A stretch of 64,000 nucleotides of DNA from Bacteroidota bacterium (GTDB lineage: Bacteria > Bacteroidota > Bacteroidia > B-17B0 > Aurantibacillaceae): assembly GCA_947450025.1 (NCBI GenBank), contig CANFTW010000008.1, positions 62,001 through 126,000 of the forward strand, read 5' to 3'. Positions 1 through 8,701 of this stretch are shown here, one piece after another (position 1 is the stretch's first letter; each line of letters begins with the position of its first letter). A program made the translations under genes and the position numbers. The notes below the pieces were generated by a model. It was not told where the DNA came from, searched no databases, and worked only from the letters and a program-made list of their open reading frames with translations.

Positions 1-361
1 AATCATAGTCATCCTTTATTTTATTTAATGCCGCCTTCATCATGTAATCTCTGTTTGGAAGATTAACAATTTCTAATTCAATCGCAACTAAATCTGTATT
101 AGTAGGAAGCAAAAATAAATTAGGGGTTTCCGTTTCTAAAATAACTTCGTTAGGATGTTTATTATCAATGATACATTCGTATAAACCTGATTTTACATTT
201 TTAGGTTCAATACCAACTCCTGACGTGGCATTAGCTTGAGGGTCAGCATCCACTAAAAGTGTTTTATATTCTAAAACAGCTAATGAGGCCGCTAAATTAA
301 TAGCTGACGTTGTTTTTCCTACTCCTCCTTTTTGATTGGCTATTGCTATTATTTTTCCCAT
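1..361 (-). CDS. parA: ParA/Soj family chromosome-partitioning ATPase, 3' end cut off
   Basis: This reading frame is absent from the ORF track because it runs off the left edge. Translating the minus strand from the ATG at 361 gives [18 protein letters not shown], the deviant Walker A motif of ParA/MinD ATPases, followed by [10 protein letters not shown], the second nucleotide-binding motif of the family. About 120 of the usual ~255 residues are present. ParA family members move ParB-bound origin DNA and segregate chromosomes, so a chromosomal parAB locus, with parB beyond the window edge, is the simplest reading. It starts 4 bases after the stop of the hydrolase gene, so the two are probably co-transcribed. 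A plasmid-type ParA cannot be excluded from this fragment. Confidence 0.93.
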   Translation of the reverse strand, partial: MGKIIAIANQKGGVGKTTSAINLAASLAVLEYKTLLVDADPQANATSGVGIEPKNVKSGLYECIIDNKHPNEVILETETPNLFLLPTNTDLVAIELEIVNLPNRDYMMKAALNKIKDDYD

Positions 362-365
362 ATGT

Positions 366-1049
366 TTATTTGCTAATCGTTTCCCCTATTTCTAAAAGCG
401 TTAATTTGTTCCCTTGTATTTTAAATTTCCGGATAGCTTCTTGTTTGTCTATCTTAATGTATTCATTAGTGTCAAAATGCATTCCTATCACATCATTACA
501 ATTGATGAAATCTTTGCAACAAATAATGGCATTGTCAACACCCATGGTAAAATTGTCGCCAATAGGTAATATGGCAAAATCGATTTTACGGTATTGGCCT
601 ATCAATTTCATATCATAGGTTAGTGCTGTATCTCCAGCGAAGTAAAAGTTTTTATCACTGCTTTCAATCACAAATCCCATTGGATTGCCTCCGTAAGAGC
701 CGTCTGGTAAACTACTACTGTGAACTGCATTCACACATTTAATTGAACCGAAGTCAAATATTTTTTTTCCACCAATATTCATTGGATGAACATTTTCGAG
801 ACCTTGTTTTTTTAACCATTCTGTAATTTCATAAACAGAAATAACGAGAGCATTAGTTCGTTTGGCAATTTCTATAGCATCCGCAAGATGATCCCAATGA
901 CCGTGAGAGATTAAAATATAATCCGCCTTAATTTTCGAAATATCGATGTGGCTAGCAAGTGGGTTATGCGAAATGAATGGATCAAACAACAAATGTTTGC
1001 CATTAATTTCTACTTCAAAACAAGAGTGTCCGTAAAATGTAATATTCAT
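366..1049 (-). CDS. UPF0173 family metal-dependent hydrolase (metallo-beta-lactamase fold)
   Basis: A 227-residue cytoplasmic protein with no signal peptide. It opens with [12 protein letters not shown] and carries [11 protein letters not shown], the HxHxDH zinc-binding motif of the metallo-beta-lactamase fold, with later metal ligands likely in AGDTALTYD and GMHFDTNEY. Length and motifs match the UPF0173/YtkL group of small metal-dependent hydrolases, whose natural substrate is not established. It lies immediately upstream of parA on the same strand and is divergent from the FMN reductase gene, sharing a ~120 bp promoter region with it. Family assignment is firm; the reaction is unknown. Confidence 0.9.
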   Translation of the reverse strand: MNITFYGHSCFEVEINGKHLLFDPFISHNPLASHIDISKIKADYILISHGHWDHLADAIEIAKRTNALVISVYEITEWLKKQGLENVHPMNIGGKKIFDFGSIKCVNAVHSSSLPDGSYGGNPMGFVIESSDKNFYFAGDTALTYDMKLIGQYRKIDFAILPIGDNFTMGVDNAIICCKDFINCNDVIGMHFDTNEYIKIDKQEAIRKFKIQGNKLTLLEIGETISK

Positions 1050-1120
1050 GGTAAAAATGATAAAAAATTAGTGCTTTTTGTATTGAGTAAATTTAAACTA
1101 TTTAGGGGTTTTATCTGTTT

Positions 1121-1151
1121 TTAGTTTTTAACAGTAAAATTCATAACTTCG
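1121..1151 (+). promoter_or_regulatory. Putative Bacteroidota-type promoter for the FMN reductase gene
   Basis: TAACTTCG (1144-1151) resembles the -7 element TAnnTTTG of the Bacteroidota primary sigma factor, with TTAG 19 bases upstream at the -33 position. It lies 20 bases before the ATG at 1171. The match is partial and rests on inspection only. Confidence 0.35.
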
Positions 1152-1170
1152 TCAAAATGTTAATAATATA

Positions 1171-1698
1171 ATGCACTCAATTACAATCATATCAGCTACA
1201 AACAGATTAGATAGCAATACTGAAAAAGTGGCTAATTATTATTTTTCAGCCCTAAAAAGCAAGGGAGCCGATGCTAAGCTATTTAGTTTGAAAGATTTAC
1301 CCGAATCTGTTTTGCATTCTGATTTATATGGCAAACGTTCTGAGACGTTTCAGAAAATTATTGACACGTATGTTGAGCAACAAACAAAGTTTGTCTTTAT
1401 AGCACCTGAATATAATGGAAGTTTTGCAGGTGTTTTAAAAGTGTTTTTAGATGCTGTTCCCCCTAAAACGTGGACTGAAAATAAAGCATGTTTGGTGGGA
1501 GTTTCTACAGGTAGGGCTGGTAATTTAAGAGGAATGGAACACTTAACTAATATTTTAAATTATTTAAAAATCAACGTCTATCATAACAAGTTGCCAATAA
1601 GTAGAGTCGATACTTTATTGGATGAGCAAGGCAGTTTAACAGATGCCGATACCTTAAAAGTAATTGATTGGCAGTTAGAAGGATTTCTGAAATTTTAA
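1171..1698 (+). CDS. NADPH-dependent FMN reductase family protein
   Basis: A 175-residue flavodoxin-fold protein. The N-terminus ITIISATNRLDSNTEKVANY has the phosphate-binding loop of the NADPH-dependent FMN reductase family, and APEYNGSFAGVLKVFLD is the conserved substrate-edge motif (PEYN.S.p..LK). These enzymes reduce flavins or quinones with NAD(P)H in the cytoplasm. It is monocistronic: its stop overlaps the stop of the convergent RNase H gene by 3-4 bases. The exact acceptor (FMN, azo compound, quinone, chromate) cannot be told from sequence. Confidence 0.88.
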   Translation: MHSITIISATNRLDSNTEKVANYYFSALKSKGADAKLFSLKDLPESVLHSDLYGKRSETFQKIIDTYVEQQTKFVFIAPEYNGSFAGVLKVFLDAVPPKTWTENKACLVGVSTGRAGNLRGMEHLTNILNYLKINVYHNKLPISRVDTLLDEQGSLTDADTLKVIDWQLEGFLKF

Positions 1699-2180
1699 AT
1701 TCCCAAATCATTTCTTTTTTTACTCAATTCATATCCTTCATCAATCAGTAAATTCTTGCTTTTGCTGGCGGCTACGGCTAATTCGTCGCATCTGTTGTTT
1801 TCTTGATTAGAAGCATGACCTTTTACCCAAATAAATTTGATATGTTGTTTTTTTTGAATTTCGAGAAAGCGTTTCCATAAGTCAGGGTTTGCTTTATCTT
1901 TAAAACCTTTTTTTGCCCAACCATATACCCAACCTAGATTTATAGAATCAATCACGTATTTGGAATCGGAGTAAACAACCACATTTGAATTTTCTTTTTT
2001 TAAAGTTTCTAAGGCCACAATGATGGCAATCAATTCCATACGGTTATTAGTGGTTAATTTAAAACCATAAGCTAGTTCTTTTCTTTGTTCCTTATACTTC
2101 ATCACAATCCCTAGTCCTCCAGGGCCAGGATTTCCGCTACAAGCACCATCTGTGTATATTTCTATAACATCGCTATTCAT
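1695..2180 (-). CDS. rnhA: Ribonuclease HI
   Basis: Degrades the RNA strand of RNA-DNA hybrids such as R-loops and Okazaki primers. All four acidic catalytic positions are visible: D in IYTDGACSGNPGPGG, E in NNRMELIAI, D in VYSDSKYVID, and D in NRCDELA. The ORF track starts at 2225, but the 15 extra residues (MSISIFIRINLYLNT) are unlike the family N-terminus; the ATG at 2180 gives a normal 161-residue enzyme beginning MNSDVIEIYTDG. The gene is convergent with the FMN reductase gene and the two stop codons overlap. Confidence 0.95.
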   Translation of the reverse strand: MNSDVIEIYTDGACSGNPGPGGLGIVMKYKEQRKELAYGFKLTTNNRMELIAIIVALETLKKENSNVVVYSDSKYVIDSINLGWVYGWAKKGFKDKANPDLWKRFLEIQKKQHIKFIWVKGHASNQENNRCDELAVAASKSKNLLIDEGYELSKKRNDLGI

Positions 2181-2309
2181 TGTGTTCAAATATAGGTTTA
2201 TTCGTATAAATATTGATATACTCATTGATGAAAATCAATAAAATAGTTTAAAAAATAAGGTCTTCCATTGTCATTTTTTTATATCTTTAAAACCTATAAA
2301 AATTGAGCT

Positions 2310-3416
2310 ATGGCAAAGAAAGTAGTTAAAAAAGCGAAGAGTATATTCACCAATAATTCTTTAAATTTTTTAAAAGATTATATAAATAATCCTTCACCAA
2401 CTGGTTTTGAAAGTGCTGGTCAAAAAATGTGGTTAAATTACATTAGTCCATATATCGATCAACATTATGTGGATACTTATGGTACGGTAGTAGGAATCAT
2501 TAATCCTCAGGCGCCCTATAAAGTTGTGATTGAAGCCCATGCCGATGAAATATCTTGGTTTGTGCATTATATCACTAAGGATGGATTTATCTACCTACGC
2601 CGTAATGGTGGAAGTGATCATCAGATTGCGCCATCTAAACGAGTTAATATTCATACAGAGAAAGGAATTGTAAAGGCGGTATTTGGTTGGCCAGCTATTC
2701 ATGTGCGTGATGCAGCTAAGGAAGAAACACCTTCTTTAAAAAATATTTTTCTAGACCTTGGATGTAAAAGTGATAAAGAGGTTGAGGAGCTTGGTGTTCA
2801 TGTAGGTTGTGTGGTAACTTATGAGGACGAGTTTATGATTTTAAATGATCGCTATTTTGTGGGACGAGCTTTAGATAATCGTATAGGCGGTTTTATGATT
2901 GCCGAAGTTGCTCGATTATTAAAGGAAAGTAAAACCAAACTTCCTTTTGGTTTATATATTGTCAATGCTGTTCAGGAAGAAGTTGGATTAAATGGAGCGA
3001 CAATGATTGCCCATAAAATAAAACCAAATGCAGCAATCATTACAGACGTATGTCATGATACACAAACTCCAATGATGAATAAAATTACGAGCGGAGATTT
3101 AGCTTGTGGTAAGGGACCTGTTTTGTCATATGGGCCAGCTGTGCAAAATAATTTACTAAAAGTAATTATCGATGCGGCTACAAAAAATAAAATTGATTTT
3201 CAACGTCAGGCAGCTAGTAGAAGTACAGGAACCGATACCGATGCTTTCGCATACAGCAACGATGGTGTAGCTTCGGCGTTAATATCATTACCGCTTCGAT
3301 ATATGCATACAACCGTTGAAAGCGTTCATAAAGATGATGTTGAGAATGTGATAAAATTAATAATCGCTTCCTTAAAAAACATTAAAAATAATCACGACTT
3401 CAGATATTTGAAGTAA
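2310..3416 (+). CDS. M42 family metallopeptidase (glutamyl aminopeptidase / endoglucanase M-like)
   Basis: A 368-residue dinuclear zinc aminopeptidase of family M42. Metal and catalytic residues are seen in EAHADEISWFV (His and Asp), ALDNRIGG (bridging Asp), AVQEEVGLNGA (catalytic Glu-Glu), ITDVCHD, and the late His in MHTTVESVHKDD. Family members are cytoplasmic and trim short peptides, often as dodecamers. A lysine-rich N-terminal stretch (MAKKVVKKAKS) precedes the fold. TATCTTTA about 20 bases upstream resembles a -7 element. It is followed, after a 62-base gap, by the GH3 gene on the same strand. Confidence 0.93.
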   Translation: MAKKVVKKAKSIFTNNSLNFLKDYINNPSPTGFESAGQKMWLNYISPYIDQHYVDTYGTVVGIINPQAPYKVVIEAHADEISWFVHYITKDGFIYLRRNGGSDHQIAPSKRVNIHTEKGIVKAVFGWPAIHVRDAAKEETPSLKNIFLDLGCKSDKEVEELGVHVGCVVTYEDEFMILNDRYFVGRALDNRIGGFMIAEVARLLKESKTKLPFGLYIVNAVQEEVGLNGATMIAHKIKPNAAIITDVCHDTQTPMMNKITSGDLACGKGPVLSYGPAVQNNLLKVIIDAATKNKIDFQRQAASRSTGTDTDAFAYSNDGVASALISLPLRYMHTTVESVHKDDVENVIKLIIASLKNIKNNHDFRYLK

Positions 3417-3478
3417 GGTTAAACTTTGTTATTAAGCTAAAAAAGGATTAATAACTGACGCATAATTATAAATTAAAG

Positions 3479-5017
3479 ATGGCTACTATATTAGATTCTA
3501 TATTAAAAGGTGCAGTTAAATTAGGTAATAAAATTCCTAAGAAGACGAACTATTATGCTCAACAAACAAAGGTTTTAAAAAAATTGATGACAAAAGCTGA
3601 ACATACAGCGTTTGGCGAGCATTTTAATTTTACAAAATTGCTACAACAAAAAAATCCGATAGAGGGTTTTCAATCTACGGTTAAAATGTATGATTACAGT
3701 AGTATTTATAAAGAATGGTGGTATAGAGCTCATAAAGGCGAACCTTATGTATGTTGGCCTAATCATATAAAGTATTTTGCATTAAGTTCAGGTACATCTG
3801 AGGCAGCAAGTAAGTATATTCCTGTTACGAAGGACATGTTGAAAGCTTTTAAAAGAGGAAGTGTTAGGCAAATTGTAGCCCAAGCTAATCATGATTTGCC
3901 AAAGGAACATTTCTCTAAAGGAATGTTGATGATTGGTGGTAGTACTTTGTTGGATTTTAATGGTAGTCATTATTCTGGCGACTTAAGTGGCATTACAGCC
4001 GCTAATATTCCTGTTTGGTTTCAGCGATTTTATAAACCTGGAAAAACCATTTCGCGATATAAGGATTGGGAAACTAAATTAGCTGAGATAGTCAAAAGTG
4101 CTAAAGATTGGGATATAGGAGTTATTGTAGGGGTGCCTGCATGGGTACAAATTTTAATGGAGCGTGTTATTGAACATTATAAAGTTGATACCATTCATGA
4201 TATTTGGCCAAACTTAAGAGCTTATGTTCATGCTGGTGTATCTATTGAGCCGTACAGAAAAAGTATAGCAAAATTAACGGCTTTCCCTTTAATTTTTTCT
4301 GATACTTATTTAGCTTCAGAAGGTTTGATTGCTTATCAAGAAAGGCCAAACCCTCAACAAGGTATGCGTATGTTATTAGATAACGGTATCTTTTATGAAT
4401 TTGTTCCTTTTAATGAAGAAAACTTTGATTCGGATGGAAACATGAAACCTGGCGCAAGTGCATTAACCATCAAAGATGTTGAATTAGGCAAAGATTATGC
4501 TTTATTGCTTTCTTCTTGTTCAGGTGCTTGGCGTTATTTAATTGGCGATACTATTCGGTTCACAGATTTGGAACATGCAGAGATTGTAATCACAGGACGT
4601 ACCAAACATTATTTAAGTTTATGCGGAGAGCATTTATCAGTTGAAAATATGAGTCGTGCTATTAAGTTAACGGCTGATGATTTGAAAATCGAAATTAATG
4701 AATTTGCAGTAGCGGGTGTTCCTCACGGAACATTATTTGCACATCAATGGTACGTGGGCTCTAACAAATCTGTTTCTGAAAATGAGATTAAAGAACGTTT
4801 AGATTTTCATTTAAAGGAAATTAATGATGATTACCGAACAGAACGCATTGCAGCTTTAAAAGATGTTTATGTGAAGGTATTACCTGATAATGCATTCATT
4901 GATTTTATGGCTTCTAAAGGTAAACTTGGGTCAGCCCATAAATTTCCAAGAGTTTTAAAAGGCAAATTATTAGAAGAATGGCAGACGTTTATTTTAAATT
5001 ATAATCATACATTTTGA
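3479..5017 (+). CDS. GH3 auxin-responsive promoter family protein (acyl-adenylate/thioester-forming-like)
   Basis: A 512-residue member of the GH3 superfamily, related to plant acyl-acid amido synthetases of the ANL adenylating fold. The P-loop-like LSSGTSEAASKYIPVT near residue 105, the central LIFSDTYLASEG, and the FTDLEHAEIVITGRTKH hinge region are typical. Plant homologues adenylate a carboxylic acid and join it to an amino acid; the role of the bacterial members is not established. Its stop codon overlaps the TTG start of the LysE gene, so the two are translationally coupled. An acyl-amino acid product exported by the LysE protein is an attractive but unproven inference. Confidence 0.9.
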   Translation: MATILDSILKGAVKLGNKIPKKTNYYAQQTKVLKKLMTKAEHTAFGEHFNFTKLLQQKNPIEGFQSTVKMYDYSSIYKEWWYRAHKGEPYVCWPNHIKYFALSSGTSEAASKYIPVTKDMLKAFKRGSVRQIVAQANHDLPKEHFSKGMLMIGGSTLLDFNGSHYSGDLSGITAANIPVWFQRFYKPGKTISRYKDWETKLAEIVKSAKDWDIGVIVGVPAWVQILMERVIEHYKVDTIHDIWPNLRAYVHAGVSIEPYRKSIAKLTAFPLIFSDTYLASEGLIAYQERPNPQQGMRMLLDNGIFYEFVPFNEENFDSDGNMKPGASALTIKDVELGKDYALLLSSCSGAWRYLIGDTIRFTDLEHAEIVITGRTKHYLSLCGEHLSVENMSRAIKLTADDLKIEINEFAVAGVPHGTLFAHQWYVGSNKSVSENEIKERLDFHLKEINDDYRTERIAALKDVYVKVLPDNAFIDFMASKGKLGSAHKFPRVLKGKLLEEWQTFILNYNHTF

Positions 5018-5655
5018 TTTTAAGTTTAATATATCAGGCAGTTGTCATAGTATTGTTACTTACGTTTTCGTTTGGACCAGCTTTTTTTGCTTTAATTAAT
5101 ACAGGCATTAAGTTTGGCTATAAAACGGGTTCGTTTTTAGCAATTGGAGTGGTGATGAGCGATTTCTTTTTGTGTTTATTAATATGTGTTTTGGTGCATT
5201 TTGGAATGTCTAATTTGTTGCATTCAGAAAAAGCGCAAACTTTTTTCGCGATTATGGGGGGCATTATTCTAATAGTATTTGGTGCATTTTTTTTTAAAAA
5301 ACATTCTGTTAAAACAGATGACATCATTGATATCGAAAATCAATTACCTAGTTCTAAACTGATGTTTTTAAAAGGTTTCTTTTTGAATTTGTTCAATCCA
5401 ACTGTATGGTTATTATGGTTAGCTAATGTTACAGCGATAAGTAAAACTCTAGATTATTCTATGGTGAAAATGATAATGTTTTTTAGTATTGTTTTAGGGG
5501 CTGTGTTATTAGTAGAATTATTTAAAGTGAAATTAGCAGGAAAAATAAAACATTATTTAACCGATAAAATCATGACAGCGGTTAATTATATTACAGGCAC
5601 AGCATTGATTATTTTTGGGTTAATATTAATTTACAATCACTATTTCAATAGATAA
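5014..5655 (+). CDS. LysE family translocator
   Basis: A 213-residue inner-membrane protein with about six hydrophobic segments. The N-terminal VLLLTFSFGPAFFALINTGIKFGYKTG matches the LysE/RhtB exporter signature, including the conserved PGP-like FGP turn and the GF..G motif; FFLNLFNPTVWLLWL in the middle matches the second repeat. These proteins export amino acids or related small molecules by proton antiport. Translation must start at TTG (5014), overlapping the GH3 stop as TTGA, because no in-frame ATG precedes the first helix. It ends in a TAATG overlap with the next gene. Confidence 0.88.
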   Translation: MILSLIYQAVVIVLLLTFSFGPAFFALINTGIKFGYKTGSFLAIGVVMSDFFLCLLICVLVHFGMSNLLHSEKAQTFFAIMGGIILIVFGAFFFKKHSVKTDDIIDIENQLPSSKLMFLKGFFLNLFNPTVWLLWLANVTAISKTLDYSMVKMIMFFSIVLGAVLLVELFKVKLAGKIKHYLTDKIMTAVNYITGTALIIFGLILIYNHYFNR

Positions 5656-5930
5656 TGGCAAATCAAATTTTTGATGAATTACGAAAAAAGTTAGGAGAAA
5701 GTATCAAATCTTTTCCTTACGTATACATGTTTAAGTTTATTATTAAAGCAGATAATAAAACAATGGCATTGGTTGAAGTGATTTTTGATGATGATGCTGA
5801 AATCATCCAAAAGCAATCTGCTAAAGGTAATTTCATTAGTATTACCGTTAAACAAGTCGTGATGAATGTGGATGATATTATTACTATTTATGAGAAGACG
5901 GCAGAGATAGAAGGAGTAATGTCGTTATAA
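5655..5930 (+). CDS. DUF493 family protein (YbeD-like)
   Basis: A 91-residue soluble protein. FPYVYMFKFIIKADNK, the acidic central strand and the final VMNVDDIITIYEKTAEIEGVMSL match the small ferredoxin-like alpha/beta DUF493 family (E. coli YbeD). The family has an ACT/regulatory-like fold and no proven function. The start overlaps the LysE stop (TAATG) and its own stop overlaps the next start (TAATG), so it belongs to a translationally coupled run. Confidence 0.85.
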   Translation: MANQIFDELRKKLGESIKSFPYVYMFKFIIKADNKTMALVEVIFDDDAEIIQKQSAKGNFISITVKQVVMNVDDIITIYEKTAEIEGVMSL

Positions 5931-6805
5931 TGTCAGTTTTTGAATTACATAATTCAGTCCTTCACATTAAAGTTAATTCTTTTGGTGCTGAACTTTGTTC
6001 AGTGATTTCAAAAGATTTGGCTATTGAATATATTTGGCAAGCCGATCAAACAATCTGGGGCCGCCATGCACCTCATTTGTTTCCTATTGTAGGGAAATTA
6101 AAAAACAATACATTCCTCTATCAAACAAATTCACATCAATTATCACAACATGGGTTTGCAAGAGATCATGAATTTATTTGTATTGAAGAACGTGAAGATT
6201 TTTTATTATTTGAATTTACTGCTAACGAATGGACTCTTGAAAAATATCCTTTTCATTTTAGTTTACAAATAGGGTATAAACTAGTTGATCAAAAATTGGA
6301 AATCAGTTACTCTGTTTTTAATCCAGATAGTAAGGAATTATATTTTTCAATTGGCGCTCATCCTGCATTTAATTGCCCATTAATCTCAGGCGAAACATTT
6401 GATGATTATGAGTTATGCTTTCCTAATAAAGAAGAGTTAATACTAAATGTTTTGAAGGATGGATTGATTACTAAAGATACTAAAAGTTTAAAATTAGTTC
6501 ATCATACACTTCCGGTATCTAAACAATTGTTTAATAATGATGCATTGGTTTGTATGAATAGTCAACTTAGTGAAGTAATTTTGAAATCTAGTAAAACAAA
6601 TCATGGTGTATCTTTAGTTTCTCGTGATTGGCCTTACTATGGTATTTGGTCTAAAAAAGACACTGAGCAATTTGTGTGTTTGGAGCCGTGGTATGGAATT
6701 GCTGATTATGAGGATACCGATGGGAAATTGGAGAATAAAATAGGTATCATAAAAGTTGACTCAGAGCAATATTTTATATCTTCATTTGAAATATCGTTTT
6801 TTTAA
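5930..6805 (+). CDS. Aldose 1-epimerase family protein (galactose mutarotase-like)
   Basis: A 291-residue beta-sandwich protein of the mutarotase superfamily. LHNSVLHIKVNSFGAELCSV is the usual N-terminal strand pair, GRHAPHLFPIVGKLKNN the sugar-phosphate site region, SQHGFARDHEF the first catalytic His region, and SIGAHPAFNCPL the second His. This subgroup (YihR/LacX-like) lacks a defined substrate; it may interconvert anomers or bind sugar phosphates. It is the last gene of the GH3-LysE-DUF493 coupled run; 73 bases separate it from gmhA. Confidence 0.88.
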   Translation: MSVFELHNSVLHIKVNSFGAELCSVISKDLAIEYIWQADQTIWGRHAPHLFPIVGKLKNNTFLYQTNSHQLSQHGFARDHEFICIEEREDFLLFEFTANEWTLEKYPFHFSLQIGYKLVDQKLEISYSVFNPDSKELYFSIGAHPAFNCPLISGETFDDYELCFPNKEELILNVLKDGLITKDTKSLKLVHHTLPVSKQLFNNDALVCMNSQLSEVILKSSKTNHGVSLVSRDWPYYGIWSKKDTEQFVCLEPWYGIADYEDTDGKLENKIGIIKVDSEQYFISSFEISFF

Positions 6806-6878
6806 ATGATGAAAAAATCAGTTTTGATAAATACAATACAAATTCATAATTTTAACTTGTAAAGAATACACCAATATC

Positions 6879-7460
6879 ATGATACAAATATTAAAATCTC
6901 GCATCCAAACTTCAATTGATTTAAAAACCTCTTTATTATCAAATGAAGTCTTATTAAATAGTGTTTTATTAGTTGTTAATGATATTGTTACCTGTTACAA
7001 AAATGATGGTAAGGTATTATGGGCAGGTAATGGTGGTTCTGCTGCCGATGCCCAGCATTTAGCAGCAGAGTTAAGCGGTCGTTTTTATTATGACAGACCT
7101 CCATTGTTTAGCGAAGCACTTCATGTAAACACTAGTTATACAACTGCTGTGGCTAATGACTATAGTTATGATGTGATTTATAGTCGTTTAACAAAAGCAA
7201 TGGGACGAAAAGGAGATGTGCTCATTGGGATGTCAACAAGTGGTAATTCTACCAATGTGATTAAAGCATTAGAAGTAGCAAATGAAATAGGAATGATTAC
7301 AGTTGCTTTTACAGGTGAATCTGGCGGTAAAATGAAAGACTGTGCAAAGTACTTAATTAATATTCCTTCTAAGGATACTCCACGTATTCAAGAGTGTCAT
7401 ATGATTTTAGGGCATACTATATGTGAGTTAGTAGAAATTGCTTTATTTCCAAAGCCATAA
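6879..7460 (+). CDS. gmhA: D-sedoheptulose-7-phosphate isomerase
   Basis: A 193-residue SIS-domain enzyme that makes D-glycero-D-manno-heptose 7-phosphate, the first step of heptose nucleotide synthesis. WAGNGGSAADAQHLAAELSGRF is the diagnostic GmhA phosphate/zinc site, with GMSTSGNSTNVIKAL as the second SIS loop and QECHMILGHTICELVE providing late metal and catalytic residues. It is followed after 6 bases by the guanylyltransferase and then by the phosphatase, so this is a heptose-activation operon. Confidence 0.94.
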   Translation: MIQILKSRIQTSIDLKTSLLSNEVLLNSVLLVVNDIVTCYKNDGKVLWAGNGGSAADAQHLAAELSGRFYYDRPPLFSEALHVNTSYTTAVANDYSYDVIYSRLTKAMGRKGDVLIGMSTSGNSTNVIKALEVANEIGMITVAFTGESGGKMKDCAKYLINIPSKDTPRIQECHMILGHTICELVEIALFPKP

Positions 7461-7466
7461 TTTACA

Positions 7467-8177
7467 TTGCTTAAAGAAGCGATCATATTAGCTGGTGGAT
7501 TTGGTAGTCGTTTACAATCAGTTGTAAACGATGTTCCTAAGCCAATGGCTCCCATTAATCATGAACCGTTTTTAAATTATGTGTTCGATTACTTAAAACA
7601 TTATCATATTGAACATGTGGTTTTATCGACTGGGTATTTAGCTGATAAAATTACAGATTATTATAAAAACCAATTTAACGGCATTAGCATTTCTTATACT
7701 AAAGAAATGAATCCACTAGGCACAGGTGGTGGTATTCGTTTGGCAATGGAACAATGTACCAAAAAGGATATACTGGTGTTAAATGGCGACTCGTTTTTTG
7801 ATGTAAACTTATATCGTTACTATAATCAACACACATCATTTCATTCCGATTGCTCTTTAGCGCTCAGGAAAGTTAATAACGCTGCGAGATACGGCACCAT
7901 CAAATTAGGAAATGGGTTTATAAAAAGCTTTAAAGAAAAAGATAATATAGAACAACCAGGATTGATTAATGGAGGTGTTTATATTTTAAATAGAGAATTG
8001 TATTTAGGTAAAACTATTGCAAATGAAGCGTTTTCAATTGAAAAAGATTTTTTTGAAAAACGAATTAATGAACTGAATCTATTAGGGTTTGAATACGATG
8101 GCTATTTCATAGATATTGGTATCCCCGAAGATTATAAAAAAGCACAAGATGACTTTAAAGGATTTGAATATAGATAA
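7467..8177 (+). CDS. hddC: D-glycero-alpha-D-manno-heptose 1-phosphate guanylyltransferase-like nucleotidyltransferase
   Basis: A 236-residue sugar-nucleotide transferase. The N-terminal EAIILAGGFGSRLQSVV is the nucleotide-binding signature, with DVPKPMAPIN supplying the Lys-Pro motif, GTGGGIRLAM the sugar-phosphate site, and LVLNGDSFFDV the metal-binding Asp. Length and neighbours fit HddC, which makes GDP-D-glycero-alpha-D-manno-heptose. The start is a TTG (7467), giving MLKEAIILAGG; no ATG is available before the signature. The next gene overlaps its 3' end. Substrate specificity is inferred from context. Confidence 0.85.
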   Translation: MLKEAIILAGGFGSRLQSVVNDVPKPMAPINHEPFLNYVFDYLKHYHIEHVVLSTGYLADKITDYYKNQFNGISISYTKEMNPLGTGGGIRLAMEQCTKKDILVLNGDSFFDVNLYRYYNQHTSFHSDCSLALRKVNNAARYGTIKLGNGFIKSFKEKDNIEQPGLINGGVYILNRELYLGKTIANEAFSIEKDFFEKRINELNLLGFEYDGYFIDIGIPEDYKKAQDDFKGFEYR

Positions 8178-8697
8178 TAGCTGGACTCTATTTTTAGATA
8201 GAGATGGTGTGATTAATAAAAAATTAGAAGATGATTACGTAAAACACACCACGGAGTTTGAATTCATTGATGGGGTTTTAAATGCTTTGCGAATATTGAA
8301 TCCTATTTTTAAAACCATTGTTGTGGTAACTAATCAACAATGTATAGGTAAGCGTATTATATTTCCTGAGGATTTAGATTTAATTCATCAAAATATGTTG
8401 TATGAAATAAATTATCTAAAAGGCAGAATTGATAAGATTTATTATTCTCCCTATTTAGCCATAGAAAATCATCCAACTCGTAAGCCTGGAATAGGCATGG
8501 CATTGCAAGCACTACAAGATTTTCCGCATATTGATTTTAGTAAATCAATTATGGTGGGAGATAGTATGAGTGATATGGAGTTTGGACGAAACGCTGGAAT
8601 GAAAACAGTTTATATACATCAAGAAGCTAAATTGGATGAGCGTATCGATTTTAATTTTAAATCTTTAATATATTTTGCTCATTCATTAACACAATAA
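8149..8697 (+). CDS. gmhB: HAD family D-glycero-D-manno-heptose-1,7-bisphosphate 7-phosphatase
   Basis: A HAD-superfamily histidinol-phosphatase/GmhB-like enzyme. LFLDRDGVINKK is the catalytic DxD motif, VVTNQQCIGKR the second motif, and IMVGDSMSDMEFGRNAGM the last acidic motif. The ORF track begins at a TTG (8116), but the ATG at 8149 (MTLKDLNIDNSWTLFLDRDG) gives a normal N-terminus and 182 residues. The usual zinc-binding CxH loop of E. coli GmhB is not evident (YYSPYLAIENHPTRKP instead), so it belongs to a zinc-less branch. It overlaps the end of hddC. Confidence 0.87.
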   Translation: MTLKDLNIDNSWTLFLDRDGVINKKLEDDYVKHTTEFEFIDGVLNALRILNPIFKTIVVVTNQQCIGKRIIFPEDLDLIHQNMLYEINYLKGRIDKIYYSPYLAIENHPTRKPGIGMALQALQDFPHIDFSKSIMVGDSMSDMEFGRNAGMKTVYIHQEAKLDERIDFNFKSLIYFAHSLTQ

Positions 8698-8701
8698 TAG
8701 G

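Noticed and set aside
310-618. 102-residue plus-strand ORF
   Set aside because: It is antisense to parA and the UPF0173 hydrolase, both with clear motifs, and its product is a low-complexity hydrophobic shadow.
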